Origin: Zipacnadum sp036504235
Lineage (GTDB): Bacteria; Armatimonadota; Zipacnadia; Zipacnadales; Zipacnadaceae
Length of the DNA stretch: 43,388 nucleotides
Reading direction: 5' to 3'
Assembly: GCA_036504235.1 (NCBI GenBank)
Contig: DASXVN010000002.1
Span: 1 to 43,388 of the forward strand
Under the pieces are notes generated by a model. It saw only the letters and a list, made by a program, of their open reading frames with translations. It did no database searches and had not been told where the DNA came from. This document shows positions 23,729 through 33,146 of the stretch, in pieces. Within the stretch, counting starts at the first letter, position 1. The number at the start of each line of letters is the position of its first letter. The position numbers were made by a program, and so were the translations under genes.

Positions 23729-26700
23729 TTACTTCCCTACCTTGAAGGTAGTCTTGGCGGTCTTCCCCGTGACCAGCTCCTGCGCGGTCACGGTCCAGGC
23801 GCCGACCGGGTCATTCCCCGCCGGGGTCCAGTCAAGCGCCGCCGTCCCCGTGGTGGCCTGGCGCACGCCGGAGACCGGCGAAACCTGGCCTGCCGGGTCG
23901 GTCAGCGTGTAGGCCACCGCCAGGATGCCTTGCGCGGGCTTGCCGCCCATGATCGTCGCGGTCGCCTTCCAGGGCTGGCCCAGCTTCGCCGCCGGGGCGC
24001 TCAGGCGCACCGACTGCACTTCCTCGGGCAGCCAGGCGATCAGCTCCCCGCCGAACCGCTCCATGCTCAGGGTCAGCTCGTAGCGGCCGTCGGCCAGCTT
24101 CTTCGCCGGGACCTTCTTCATCCCCACCAGGTCGTAGGGCACCCGCGCCCCGCCGCCCGGGGCGGCGACGATGATCGTCGTCGTATAGGGCCCCTTGGCC
24201 ATCTCGGTCTGCTCCCAGGCGCGCAGTTCCTGCACCTTCTCCGGCGTGCCCGAGCCGGGTTGCCCGGCCCCCATGCGCTCGCGGCAGAACATGTACTCGT
24301 CGCCGTCGTGCACATTCACGTACCACTGATAGGGCACGCCGCCGGCCGCGAAGTCCCAGGCGGCCAGCTTGATGTCGGTGCTCTCGAAGCCGGGCTTCAC
24401 GAACGGCGCCAGCGCCTTCGCGATGACCGCGATCCGGTCGGCCCGGCCGTAGTCCTTCAGCCCCGGCACCGACAGGTGCGCGCCCTCCGGCGGCATCCCC
24501 AGCGTCGTCTGATCGCCCATGCCGATGTCCGTCGCGACCCGCTTCGCGCCGGGAATGTCAAAGGGAATCGTCTTGTCCAGCAGCACCAGTTGCCCCCGCT
24601 TCGCCCGCGCCGCCAGCGCGTCGTAGACCGCCTGCGGCAGGTACTTGACGTTGTACAGCAGGATCGCCTTATAGCGGTCGGCCTCGGTCCCGGTCACTTC
24701 CTCCTCGCAGATCATGTCCACGGAATAGTGCGCCTGCTTGAGGTTGTGGTAGCCGTAGACCTGCACCAGGTCGTGCCCGGCGTCGAAGCAGTTCGTGGTA
24801 AAGGAGTTCAGCATGCCGATGTCCCGCCGCGCCGGCTTGAGCGCCGCCTGCACCGGCCCCACGCGCTTGAGCATCGCCCCCAGCTTCCCGAACTCCGGCC
24901 AGGTGTTGTCGTTGCGGCTGTCGTAGGTGAAATACGCCAGCCCGCTCACGCCGCCGGCCAGGTAGTGGAAGAGATTGTTCCGCGTGTACCCGGCGGTCAT
25001 GAAGCTGTCCGGCATGTTCCATTCCGGCAGGTCCCGGTTCCCCATCCGCCCGATTTCCATCCAGTAGCTGGAGGTCATCACCGGTTGCCAGTAGGTGTTG
25101 TAGTAGTACGAGCACAGCAGGTTGAAACCGTGCTTGCCGAAGTTGTACGGCGGGTACTGCGACGGCTCCCACAATTGGATCAGCGGAATCTGCATCCCGC
25201 CGGGGATCGGTCCGCAGCGCACGTCGGCCCGCACCTGCCGGCAGCCCTCGGTCTCCGCTCGGTTCGCCGCCCCGTCCAGGTTGATCAACGTCCAGCGGAA
25301 CCAGTTGACCCAGGCGTTGTCGTCCGGGATAGCCCCGAACTTCGCCGGCACAAACGGCTTCATCTCGCGCGGCGCGTCCAGACCCGTGTCGGCCTTGAAC
25401 CGCGCCACGACGCTCGGCTGGTAGTCCCAGCCGTAGTAGATGGACCAGTCGTCGTTGCAGATAACATACGGCCGGAACGCCGGAATGCCCGCCACCGTGC
25501 GCACCTGCGCGGCCATCCCGTTGCGCAGGTTGGCCAGGACGTCCGGGTGGCTGATCCCCAGCCCGGGCCGCCCCGCGGTGTAGGGGTTGCCCAGCGGCTT
25601 GCCCTGCGGGTCCAGCCGGTAGTGGTCCGGGTTCTTCTCGAAGGTCCAACTGGCGGTGCCGGTGAGGTCCGGCTCGCCGCGCAGCGAGAAGCCCAGCCCA
25701 TTGCGCACGCAGGCGTCCACACCCGCCGCCGAGGCCCCGGTCAGGTACACTTCCATCCCGTGCTGGGCGAGGTCGGCGAATTGCAGGTCGGTACGGATCG
25801 CGTTGCTCGACGCCCCGATCCACGCTTCCCAGTTGAAGTATTCCGGCGCGATGAAGCGCACGCCCACCGTCTGCGTCACGCTCCCCACCTCCGCGGTGTC
25901 CCGCAGGGCGGTAGCCTTCAGCTCATAAGCGCCGTACGCATAGCCGGCCGTCGGCAGCACAAACCACGCCGCCCCCGGCTTGCCGCCGGTCGGCTGCACG
26001 GGCTGCGCCTGCGCCCACACCGGCTGGCCCGCGCGCTGCAGCACCAGCCGCACCGACGTGGCCTGCAGGTCCGCCGCGGGCGTCGCCTGCAATGTCACCT
26101 GCTCCCCGCGCACCCATTCCCAGCGGTCTCGCATCCCCGCCGCCGGCTCCGCCTTCGCGGTCAGGTCCACCGCCCCCGGCGTCACTTGCTGCCCGGCCGC
26201 CAGCCCGGTCAGCGTGTTCAGCACTATCTGCGGCACGGCCGCCACGGCCGCGGCCGGTAGCGGCGGGATGGTCACCGGCTGGCCCACATAATGCGTGGCC
26301 CGCCACACGTCGCGCAGGTTCGAGTCGTTGTTACCATCAAAGTAATACAGGAACTTGAGCAGCCCGCTCCAGGGCTTATCCGGCGCCACGTTCTTGAACC
26401 AGGTCGCGCTCCCCAGCTTCCCCGTCGCCGGGACCACGTAGGTGTCAAAGGGAATGGACAGCGCCTCCACGGCAAAGCCGATGATGGACCCGTCGAAGCT
26501 CTCCAACCCCCAGGCCTTACCGGCCGGGGTGATGGTAGTCGGCAGGTTCTGCCCCCAGTACGGCGAACTCCAGCCGCCCTCCAGGCCCAGTAGCCCCAGG
26601 CCCCGAGCGGCCACGTCAATGCTCACCGGCTCCACGGTCGAGGGCTGCGCGTAGTACAGCGGCACCGAGGCGGCGTTGACGATCCGGCCCCCCGCCTTGA

Positions 26701-27511
26701 GGTACTGCAGCCAGAGGGGGTTGTTCTGCGGTCCCTCGAACATCTCCAGGGGGCTGACCCCGCGGCACAGCAGCACCACGCTGCCGTAAGCGTCCCCCGC
26801 GGCCACCCGCGCCTGCATCCATGCGGCCAGCTTCGCGCCGTCCAGGCGCTCAAAGCCGTTCTCGCCCAGCCACTGCAGCGCCCGGTCCAGGTTCTTGCCA
26901 TAGCTCAGGTCAATGCGCGGCTCGTCCAGCACGGCCCAGCGGGTCAGGGCGGGGAGGGGTTGGGCGGCGGCGAACTCCAGCGGCGCCGCCCCGGGCGTAG
27001 GCCGCTGCGGGGAGACGGCGATCCAGCCGAACTGCACCAGACTCTGCTGCCCCTGGTCCCAGGCGGTCTGCTGCTCCGCGGTAGCCGGCAGCAAAGAGGC
27101 CTCGGAAACCACTCCGTCGCCGAGGCACCCCACGGTAATCGTAACCGCGCCGCCGGTAGTCTGGAAGAGGTATCCGTACAACCCCCCGGTCTTGTTCAGG
27201 CTCTGCCAGCGGTCCCCGGCGTCGGAGGCCCCCAGCCGCAAGTCCCCCGCGCCCGACGCCCAGACGGTAAGCTCATAGAGCCCCGCGGGCAGTTGCACCA
27301 GTTGCGCCGCGGAGGCAGCCTTCAGGTGCAGGCCCTTAGCCCCGTCCCGCCCCGCTCCCGCCTCGGCGACCCCGTCGGTCTTAGCGGAAGTAACCCAGGC
27401 GACCTCGCCGGTGCCGAAGCTAGAGAAATCGGGACTCTGCAGCAAGTTGCCGGCCGCGCAAACCAAACTAACAGCCGCGGCGGCCAGCAGACAAACGAGG
27501 GTACGGATCAT
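23729..27511 (-). CDS. Second giant secreted GH42-like protein
   Basis: Secreted protein of 1260 residues. Signal peptide (1 to about 20, ending VCA) is followed by an N-terminal beta-sandwich (LLQSPDFSSF to about 140), an amidotransferase-like segment, Ig-like segments, and a TIM-barrel region (about 560-960) with NWEAWIGASS, ISHPDVLANLRNGM, YVICNDDWS (about 680-688), WVNWFRWTLINLDGAANRAE and YWMEIGRMGN. A further amidotransferase/trimerisation-like part (YKAILLYNVKYLPQAVYDAL) and a C-terminal Ig-like domain ending GAWTVTAQELVTGKTAKTTFKVGK-style follow. The GH42 Asn-Glu acid/base pair is not obvious (NDDW occupies that strand), so activity is uncertain. The start at 27511 has GGAGGAG 8 bases upstream. 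It shares size, order and C-terminal domain with the protein at 4630-8421. The LacI gene lies upstream on the same strand. Confidence 0.75.
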   Translation of the reverse strand: MIRTLVCLLAAAAVSLVCAAGNLLQSPDFSSFGTGEVAWVTSAKTDGVAEAGAGRDGAKGLHLKAASAAQLVQLPAGLYELTVWASGAGDLRLGASDAGDRWQSLNKTGGLYGYLFQTTGGAVTITVGCLGDGVVSEASLLPATAEQQTAWDQGQQSLVQFGWIAVSPQRPTPGAAPLEFAAAQPLPALTRWAVLDEPRIDLSYGKNLDRALQWLGENGFERLDGAKLAAWMQARVAAGDAYGSVVLLCRGVSPLEMFEGPQNNPLWLQYLKAGGRIVNAASVPLYYAQPSTVEPVSIDVAARGLGLLGLEGGWSSPYWGQNLPTTITPAGKAWGLESFDGSIIGFAVEALSIPFDTYVVPATGKLGSATWFKNVAPDKPWSGLLKFLYYFDGNNDSNLRDVWRATHYVGQPVTIPPLPAAAVAAVPQIVLNTLTGLAAGQQVTPGAVDLTAKAEPAAGMRDRWEWVRGEQVTLQATPAADLQATSVRLVLQRAGQPVWAQAQPVQPTGGKPGAAWFVLPTAGYAYGAYELKATALRDTAEVGSVTQTVGVRFIAPEYFNWEAWIGASSNAIRTDLQFADLAQHGMEVYLTGASAAGVDACVRNGLGFSLRGEPDLTGTASWTFEKNPDHYRLDPQGKPLGNPYTAGRPGLGISHPDVLANLRNGMAAQVRTVAGIPAFRPYVICNDDWSIYYGWDYQPSVVARFKADTGLDAPREMKPFVPAKFGAIPDDNAWVNWFRWTLINLDGAANRAETEGCRQVRADVRCGPIPGGMQIPLIQLWEPSQYPPYNFGKHGFNLLCSYYYNTYWQPVMTSSYWMEIGRMGNRDLPEWNMPDSFMTAGYTRNNLFHYLAGGVSGLAYFTYDSRNDNTWPEFGKLGAMLKRVGPVQAALKPARRDIGMLNSFTTNCFDAGHDLVQVYGYHNLKQAHYSVDMICEEEVTGTEADRYKAILLYNVKYLPQAVYDALAARAKRGQLVLLDKTIPFDIPGAKRVATDIGMGDQTTLGMPPEGAHLSVPGLKDYGRADRIAVIAKALAPFVKPGFESTDIKLAAWDFAAGGVPYQWYVNVHDGDEYMFCRERMGAGQPGSGTPEKVQELRAWEQTEMAKGPYTTTIIVAAPGGGARVPYDLVGMKKVPAKKLADGRYELTLSMERFGGELIAWLPEEVQSVRLSAPAAKLGQPWKATATIMGGKPAQGILAVAYTLTDPAGQVSPVSGVRQATTGTAALDWTPAGNDPVGAWTVTAQELVTGKTAKTTFKVGK

Positions 27512-27888
27512 AGCGCTCACTCCTCCAAGGGGATAGCGGTTAGGGCAGCCCAAACGCCTCCGCCCGGCTCTGATACCAATTGGGGAGGACGATTCCCTGC
27601 CGCGAGGAGCGCACCTGCGCCGCCGCCGGGACTATGAGGAATAGGGAAGGGGGTCGTTTCCCGGAGGGGCCGCACGAGCGCAGCGAGGCCGGCCCGGCCG
27701 TGGTAGGGGCGGAATTTGCTTCGTCTGCGGGGCGGACGTCTACGGGGCGGACGCCTGCGTCCGCCATAGTCTCCGCCCGCGTCAGGGCGCTAGCCTGTGG
27801 CTTCGCGGCAGCCGCGGGCTACGGGGAAACGGCCCCCGCCGTCGCCGTTCACCCTAGACCACCGATCACCCACCCCCGACCTTCTCCC
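27512..27888. repeat. Gap between lacI-type gene and GH42-like gene: R5 and R1
   Basis: R5 lies at 27657-27700 and is joined directly to an R1 at 27703-27822. The inner part of that R1 has been expanded by a GGGGCGGACG-type repeat, and its right arm has lost most of the TCCGCCC. GGGGAAACGGCC follows. There is no gene; the last 50 bases are C-rich. Confidence 0.8.
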
Positions 27889-28911
27889 CTACCCGCAACT
27901 CTCCCGCGTAACCAGACTAGGCTCAATCAGGATCCGTTGCGGCGGGCCGGTGATCTCGCCTTGCAGCCGGCCGATCAGCAGTTCCGTCGCCCGCGCGCCG
28001 ATCTCCTCGACCGGCTGGCGGATGGTGCTTAAGGGAGGGCTATAGTAGGCGCTGGCTTCCCAGTCGTCGTGCCCGATCACGGCCACGTCCCGGGGCACGT
28101 TCCGCCCCGCGGCCTGCAGCGCCGCAATCGCCGGGTAGGCCAGCCCGTCGTTGAAGGCGAACAGCCCGTCCAGGTCCGGGACCTCCTGCAGGTGATCGCG
28201 CACCGCCTCATAGGCAGCGCGCATCACCAGTTGCGGCGGCCCGGTAGGCACGCCCAGTTCGGCCGCCGGCTCCAGCCCGTGTTCCGCCACCGCTGCCCGG
28301 AAGCCGTCGCGCCGATCCGAGGTCACCACCGCCGGCTCGGTGCGCACCTTCAGCAGCATCGCCAGCCGCCGCCGCCCGCCGCGAATCAGTCGGTCCGCCG
28401 CCAGGTATCCGCCCCGGAAGTGGTCGCTGGCCACCAGGTCCGCGGCCAGTCCCGGCACCTCATAGTCCACGCACACCAGCGGCGTGCCCTGCTCCAACAG
28501 GTCCTCGTAGTAGCTCCGGTTGGCCTCCGAGTCGGTCGGGGTGACAATCAGCCCTTCCACGGCCTTTTCCAGCATCAATTCCATCTGCTCACGTTCCCGC
28601 TGCGGCTCCAGACTGGCGTTCGCCCACAGCAGGTTGAAGCCCCGCGCCTGGGCGCTCTTCTCCAGCGAGGCCAGCAGTTCCCCCTGGAAGGACCCCATCT
28701 GCCCCATAACGACGCCCAGCGTAGCCGAGCGCCGGGTCCGCAGGGCCATAGCCAGCCGGTTAGGCCGGTAGCCAATCTCCTGCGCCACGGCTAGAATCCG
28801 CTCGCGCACGGGCTGACTAACTCCGGGCTTATCGTGCAGGGCAAAATGCACCGTGGTCTTAGAGACCCCCACGATTCCGGCGATAGTGGCAATGTCTGCT
28901 TTGGGTTTCAT
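27889..28911 (-). CDS. LacI family transcriptional regulator
   Basis: Sugar-responsive DNA-binding repressor of 340 residues, the normal LacI length. The N-terminal helix-turn-helix reads TIAGIVGVSKTTVHFALHDKPGVS (about 9-32), with the hinge helix motif RPNRLAMALRTRRS. The periplasmic-binding-protein-like core has LGVVMGQMGSF, DGLFAFNDGLAYPAIAALQ, VAVIGHDDWEAS and PPLSTIRQPVEEIG, all standard in the family. The effector is unknown. It sits divergent to the GH2 glycosidase gene and upstream of the GH42-like gene, the likely targets. The ATG at 28911 has GAAGG about 7 bases upstream. A strong promoter and an operator-like inverted repeat lie just upstream, consistent with autoregulation. Confidence 0.92.
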   Translation of the reverse strand: MKPKADIATIAGIVGVSKTTVHFALHDKPGVSQPVRERILAVAQEIGYRPNRLAMALRTRRSATLGVVMGQMGSFQGELLASLEKSAQARGFNLLWANASLEPQREREQMELMLEKAVEGLIVTPTDSEANRSYYEDLLEQGTPLVCVDYEVPGLAADLVASDHFRGGYLAADRLIRGGRRRLAMLLKVRTEPAVVTSDRRDGFRAAVAEHGLEPAAELGVPTGPPQLVMRAAYEAVRDHLQEVPDLDGLFAFNDGLAYPAIAALQAAGRNVPRDVAVIGHDDWEASAYYSPPLSTIRQPVEEIGARATELLIGRLQGEITGPPQRILIEPSLVTRESCG

Positions 28912-28938
28912 CTCAACCTTCCAAAAGAGGGAGTAATG

Positions 28939-28962
28939 AAGCTATCAATATCAATACAGCTT
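28939..28962 (-). promoter_or_regulatory. Putative operator overlapping the LacI gene transcription start
   Basis: AAGCT at 28939-28943 and AGCTT at 28958-28962 form an inverted repeat. They flank an AT-rich core with two ATCAAT direct repeats. It begins inside the -10 element and covers the expected start site, where a LacI-type repressor would block transcription. The core is not itself palindromic, so the exact operator is uncertain. Confidence 0.45.
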
Positions 28963-28989
28963 ATATCCTGTCCGCCCCCCGGCTGTCAA
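28960..28989 (-). promoter_or_regulatory. Sigma70-type promoter of the LacI family gene
   Basis: Read on the minus strand, TTGACA (28989-28984) and TATAAG (28965-28960) are 18 bases apart. It is 49 bases upstream of the ATG, and the match is close to consensus. Confidence 0.75.
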
Positions 28990-29246
28990 GGAACGAGCCG
29001 CCCGGCGGCCGTTAGCCGTTGCCTTGGCCGTCTGTAGGGGTGGACTTTGCGGGTCCGCCCGCAGTGTCCACCCGCGTCCTGGCGAGAACCCTGGCTTCCC
29101 GCCCGCCGCGGGCGGAGCAAGCTCCGCCCCTACGGGAGGGGCAGCGATTGCCCGCCGTCCGCGTCTGCCGTTCTCCCCCAGGAAGGTATTCCGCCCCTCT
29201 ACGCCCAAAACTACCGCCGCACGTTTACCTTAAGGAGGCACTCTCG
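28990..29246. repeat. R8 and R1 upstream of the GH2 gene
   Basis: R8 heptamers (about 29007-29030) are followed by an R1 at 29034-29133. Its left half has an inner TTTGCGGGTCCGCCCGCA hairpin, and its right half has the GGAGCAAGCTCC hairpin. The two arms have diverged more than in other copies (GTAGGGGTGGA against TCCGCCCCTAC). The leader ends in TAAGGAGG before the GH2 start. Confidence 0.75.
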
Positions 29247-32021
29247 ATGGCCGACTGCACCGCCGCTTCGCCGCGCACCCAACTACTCCTGGACCCCCAG
29301 TGGCGTTTCCACCGCGATGACCTGACCAGCGCCGGCCCCCAGGGCCACGGCGCGACCTACGGCATGGTCAAGTCCGGCGGCGCGCAGGGCCCGGCCGGCC
29401 TCGAGTTCGACGACTCCGACTGGCGACTGCTCGACCTGCCGCACGATTTCGTCGTCGAGGGCACCCACGATCCCCGGGAGAACTGCGACCACGGTTTCCT
29501 CCCCGGCGCGGTCGGCTGGTATCGCAAGACCTTCTTCGTCCCCGCCGAGGACCTCGGCCGCCGCTCCGCGGTCGTCTTCGAGGGCGTCTTCCGCAACGCC
29601 ACCGTCTGGTGCAACGGCCACCTGCTCGGCACGCACGCCAGCGGCTACATCGGCTTTCGCTACGATATTACGGATATTCTCGAATACGGCGGCAACAACG
29701 TCCTCGCCGTCCGCGTGGACGCCACCGGCTATGAGGGCTGGTGGTACGAGGGCGGCGGCATCTACCGCCACGTCTGGCTGGAGCAGACCCACCCGGTCCG
29801 CGTCGCCCCCGAGGGCGTCTTCGTCACCAGCCTCCTGCCGAGCTACGATCGCGCCGATCTCCGCGTCGCTACCGACTTCCTCAACGACGGCGACCAGGAC
29901 TACCGCTGCCTGCTCACCTCCGTAGTCCTCGACGCCGACGGAACCGAGGTCGCCCGCGCCGAGGACGATGGGTTCGTCATGCGCGAGGGCGGCCTCGCCC
30001 TGCGCCAGGAGCTGGAGCTGGCCGCCCCGCAGCTCTGGTCCCCCGAGCATCCCTACCTTTACCGCGTCGTCACCACCGCCGTCTACGAGGGCTGCCTGCT
30101 GGATCAGGTGGAGACCACTTTCGGCGTCCGCCGCCTCGACTGGGACGCTGACCAGGGCTTCTTCCTCAACGGTCAACCGTACAAGCTCCAGGGCACCTGC
30201 AACCACCAGGACCACGCCGGCGTCGGCATTGCCGTCCCCGACCGCGTCCAGGAGTACCGGATCGAGCGCCTCAAGGAGATGGGTGGCAACGCCTACCGCT
30301 GCGCCCACAACCCGCCCGCCCCGGCCCTGCTCGACGCCTGCGACCGCCTGGGCATGTTGGTCATGGACGAGAACCGCTACCTGGACAGCACCGGCGAGCG
30401 CCGCGAGGACCTGAAGTCCCTGATCCGCCGCGACCGCAACCATCCCAGCGTCTTCATGTGGTCCCTGTTCAATGAGGAGAGCCTCCAGGGCACCGAGCGC
30501 GGCGCGCGCATCTACGCCTCCATGAAGGCCGTCGTCCGCGACCTCGACCCCACCCGCCCTGTCACCGGCGCCCTCAGCGGCGGCTGGGAGGGTCCGGTCT
30601 CCCCGCTGCTCGACGTCGAGGGCTACAACTATAGCCCCCAGCGCTACGACGAGTACCACCAGGCCCACCCGACCCACCCCATGGTCGGCAGCGAGTGCTG
30701 CTCCACCCTCGGCGCGCGCGGCGTCTACCGGAACGACGAGCAGGCCGGCTACCTCTCCGCCTACGACGTCAACGCCACCGCCTGGGGCAACCTCGCCCAG
30801 GACGGCTGGCGCGCCATCGCCGAGCGCCCCTTCATGTCCGGCATCTTCATCTGGACCGGCTTCGACTATCGCGGCGAGCCCCAGCCCTTCGAGTGGCCCT
30901 GCATCAACTCCCACTTCGGCATCCTCGATACCTGCGGCTTCGCCAAGGACAACTTCTACTATTACCGCGCCTGGTGGCAGAACGAGCCGGTCCTGCACCT
31001 GCTCCCCCACTGGAACTGGCCCGAGCGCCTGGGTGAGGAGATCCCCGTCTGGGTCCACTCCAACCTCGAGCGCGTAGAGCTGTTCCTCAACGGAACCAGC
31101 CTCGGCGCGCAGGAGGTGCAGCCGAACCGCCACCTGGAGTGGCAGGTCCCCTACACCCCCGGCCGCCTGGAGGCCGTAGGCTACCGCGCCGGCGCGGAGG
31201 TCCTCCGCACCGTAGTCGAGACCACCGGCCCCGCCGCCACGATCCAGCTCACCCCCCGCCGCCCGGAGCTGCTCGCCGACGGCGAGGACGTGGCGGTAGT
31301 AACCGTCTCCGTCCACGACGCGGAGGGCCGTCTGGTCCCCCTCGCCGACGATCTGATCCGCTTCGAGGTCACCCCCCACGCGAGGATCATCGGCGTAGGC
31401 AACGGCGACCCGGCCAGCCACGAGCCCGACCAGGCCACGCAGCGGCGCGTCTTCCACGGCCTCGCCCAGGTCCTGGTGCAGGTCGGCCGCGAGCCCGGCG
31501 AGGTAGTCCTCACCGCCCGCGCCGAGGGCCTGCTCCCGACGCGCCTGGCGATTCCCGCGCAAGCCGCTCCCGTCCGCCCCCGCTTGGGCTCGGTGACCCT
31601 GGCCCAGCGCCTGGCCACCTGGCGCGTCTCCCCGGTCCTCACCCAGGAGCCCCCCGGCGACCTGGCCCCGGCGGTAGACGACCAGAACAGTTGGGAGCCC
31701 TACGTAGTCAGCCCCACCTTCACCAACTTCTTCACCAATGGTGACGGCTGGATAGCCTTCCACACGAGGGCCACGGCCCCCGCCTACGACCCGGCCACCG
31801 AGCGCCTCACCCTCCGCCTCACCGACCCGGTAGGCGAGGTGACCAAGGTTTACATTGACAGCGCCCTGCGCCAGACCCACGCCAACCCGGGCATGGCCTG
31901 TCTGGTCCCGCTGGACGCCCTAACCCCGGGCGAGGAGTTCGCGGTACTAATAGCGATCCAAAGCCACGACTCCTGGGGCGGCATAATTGGCCCGATAACG
32001 ATAGACCGCCTTCCGCGCTAG
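29247..32021 (+). CDS. Glycoside hydrolase family 2 (beta-galactosidase-type)
   Basis: Predicted intracellular exo-glycosidase of 924 residues with no signal peptide. GH2 domain order is clear: sugar-binding jelly roll (about 1-180; WYRKTFFVPAED, VWCNGHLLGTHASGY), Ig-like domain (about 185-295), TIM barrel (from about 300) with GTCNHQDHAGVG, YRCAHNPPAPALLDACDRLG and SLFNEES (Glu410, acid/base), then PMVGSECC (Glu483, nucleophile) and IFIWTGFDYRGEP. C-terminal domains resemble DUF4982 and an invasin/BIG-like Ig fold (TGPAATIQLTPRRPELLADGED). Beta-galactosidase is the likeliest activity; beta-glucuronidase or beta-mannosidase is possible. The start at 29247 has TAAGGAGG 8 bases upstream. It is divergent from the LacI gene and probably controlled by it. 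The last third is enriched in GTA and ATA codons compared with the first two thirds. Confidence 0.9.
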   Translation: MADCTAASPRTQLLLDPQWRFHRDDLTSAGPQGHGATYGMVKSGGAQGPAGLEFDDSDWRLLDLPHDFVVEGTHDPRENCDHGFLPGAVGWYRKTFFVPAEDLGRRSAVVFEGVFRNATVWCNGHLLGTHASGYIGFRYDITDILEYGGNNVLAVRVDATGYEGWWYEGGGIYRHVWLEQTHPVRVAPEGVFVTSLLPSYDRADLRVATDFLNDGDQDYRCLLTSVVLDADGTEVARAEDDGFVMREGGLALRQELELAAPQLWSPEHPYLYRVVTTAVYEGCLLDQVETTFGVRRLDWDADQGFFLNGQPYKLQGTCNHQDHAGVGIAVPDRVQEYRIERLKEMGGNAYRCAHNPPAPALLDACDRLGMLVMDENRYLDSTGERREDLKSLIRRDRNHPSVFMWSLFNEESLQGTERGARIYASMKAVVRDLDPTRPVTGALSGGWEGPVSPLLDVEGYNYSPQRYDEYHQAHPTHPMVGSECCSTLGARGVYRNDEQAGYLSAYDVNATAWGNLAQDGWRAIAERPFMSGIFIWTGFDYRGEPQPFEWPCINSHFGILDTCGFAKDNFYYYRAWWQNEPVLHLLPHWNWPERLGEEIPVWVHSNLERVELFLNGTSLGAQEVQPNRHLEWQVPYTPGRLEAVGYRAGAEVLRTVVETTGPAATIQLTPRRPELLADGEDVAVVTVSVHDAEGRLVPLADDLIRFEVTPHARIIGVGNGDPASHEPDQATQRRVFHGLAQVLVQVGREPGEVVLTARAEGLLPTRLAIPAQAAPVRPRLGSVTLAQRLATWRVSPVLTQEPPGDLAPAVDDQNSWEPYVVSPTFTNFFTNGDGWIAFHTRATAPAYDPATERLTLRLTDPVGEVTKVYIDSALRQTHANPGMACLVPLDALTPGEEFAVLIAIQSHDSWGGIIGPITIDRLPR

Positions 32022-32324
32022 CGTGTGTAGAGGAAGGCGTGGTAGGGGCGGAATTTAGGCGTCCTCGCCGAGTCTCCGCCCGCGCGGACCGCGAACGAAA
32101 CGGCCTATCCGCCGAACCATCGCTTTCCGCGAAGCGACCAAAAGAAGAGAAGCCGTTATCTCTCTCCCGCTAGCGCGGGAGAGAGATAGGGAGACGTCTC
32201 ACCCCGCCGTTGCCGGTAGCCTTTTTGCTTTCGCCTTTCCCCCCTCTCCCGCGAGGGAGAGGGGGCAGGGGGTGAGGAAGCCGTTCGCCTTGCCTCCCTC
32301 GCACCTCAAAGAGGAGGTTCCTTC
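32022..32324. repeat. Gap with half R1, GCTAGC hairpin and R3-like hairpin
   Basis: Left-half R1 at 32042-32102 is followed by a CTCTCCCGCTAGCGCGGGAGAG hairpin (about 32161-32188) and an R3-like CTCTCCCGCGAGGGAGAG hairpin with GTGAGG (about 32239-32277). There is no gene. The gap ends in GAGGAGG before the zinc-ribbon gene. Confidence 0.8.
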
Positions 32325-33146
32325 ATGGCCAAGCATTGCCCCTTCTGTGGTATGGACAGCGACCGCGACCGCGTCTGCACGTGGTGCGGCAAGTCTCTGG
32401 AGGCCCCGGCGGCAGCGCCGGAGGCCAAGGGCGCCACGCCGTCCTCACCCCACGCCGGCGCCGCGCAGCATCTCCTGGCCGCCGACCGCGCGAAGAAGGA
32501 ACTGGTCGTCTGGCCTTACTACCTCCTCGCCGCCGGCGTCCTGGTGCTCCTGATCGGCGGCGCCTGCGTCTTCGCCTATATGAAGGCCACTGCCCCGCCG
32601 ACCGCCCCCCAGGACTGGGTCGCGGCGGAGAGCCACGGCAAGCTTTTCTCCCTCCAGGTACCCAGCAACTGGAAGTTCCGCACCGCTTCCTCCTCGGGCA
32701 CCTTTGAGGACTTCACGGTTAGCGACGGCCCCTACAAGATCAACGTCCACGGCAGCGCCGTAGTGGGCACGCTGGGCGACATCGCCGGCGCGGCCTCCCG
32801 CGTAGCAGCCGGTGCGGAGGGCGGCCCGCTCACCCTCGACCGCCGCCCCGAGGGCAAGCTCCACCAGACCCTCGGCGAGCGCGCCAAGAAGGAAGACCCC
32901 AACTACCAGGAGGACGAGATGCAGGCCTGCACCTGGTCCGGCGGCCCCGCCGCCTACTCTCTGTTCACCACCAAAAAGACCGTAGCCTTAGTCATCCCGG
33001 TCCCCCAAAAGGGCCTCCGCGTCACCACCGCCTCCCGCGGCGACTACGCCTACCAGATCAGCGCGTCCGGCCCGGCGAAGCACTGGGACGAGTTCGAGCC
33101 GATTGAGCAAAAGCTCCTGGCGAGCGTCACCAGCTCCGGGAAGTAG
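32325..33146 (+). CDS. Zinc-ribbon membrane protein of unknown function
   Basis: Membrane protein of 273 residues. The N-terminus is a zinc ribbon (Cys5-x2-Cys8 and Cys18-x2-Cys21), followed by an Ala/Pro-rich linker. One transmembrane helix lies at about 62-86 (YYLLAAGVLVLLIGGACVFAY). The domain outside the membrane (about 95-273) begins FSLQVPSNWKF, the pattern of PsbP/LpqN-like or SbsA-like small beta/alpha domains, and ends in EFEPIEQKLLASV, typical of such stress-linked lipoprotein-type domains. No catalytic motif is apparent. The ATG has AGAGGAGG about 8 bases upstream. It is flanked by repeats on both sides, so it is probably expressed alone. Confidence 0.75.
   Translation: MAKHCPFCGMDSDRDRVCTWCGKSLEAPAAAPEAKGATPSSPHAGAAQHLLAADRAKKELVVWPYYLLAAGVLVLLIGGACVFAYMKATAPPTAPQDWVAAESHGKLFSLQVPSNWKFRTASSSGTFEDFTVSDGPYKINVHGSAVVGTLGDIAGAASRVAAGAEGGPLTLDRRPEGKLHQTLGERAKKEDPNYQEDEMQACTWSGGPAAYSLFTTKKTVALVIPVPQKGLRVTTASRGDYAYQISASGPAKHWDEFEPIEQKLLASVTSSGK

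Noticed and set aside
23714..26260. 848-codon plus-strand open frame opposite the GH42-like gene
   Set aside because: It is a mirror of the minus-strand coding frame. The translation is rich in R/H/P/V without domain motifs, and the minus-strand frame has a signal peptide and ribosome-binding site.
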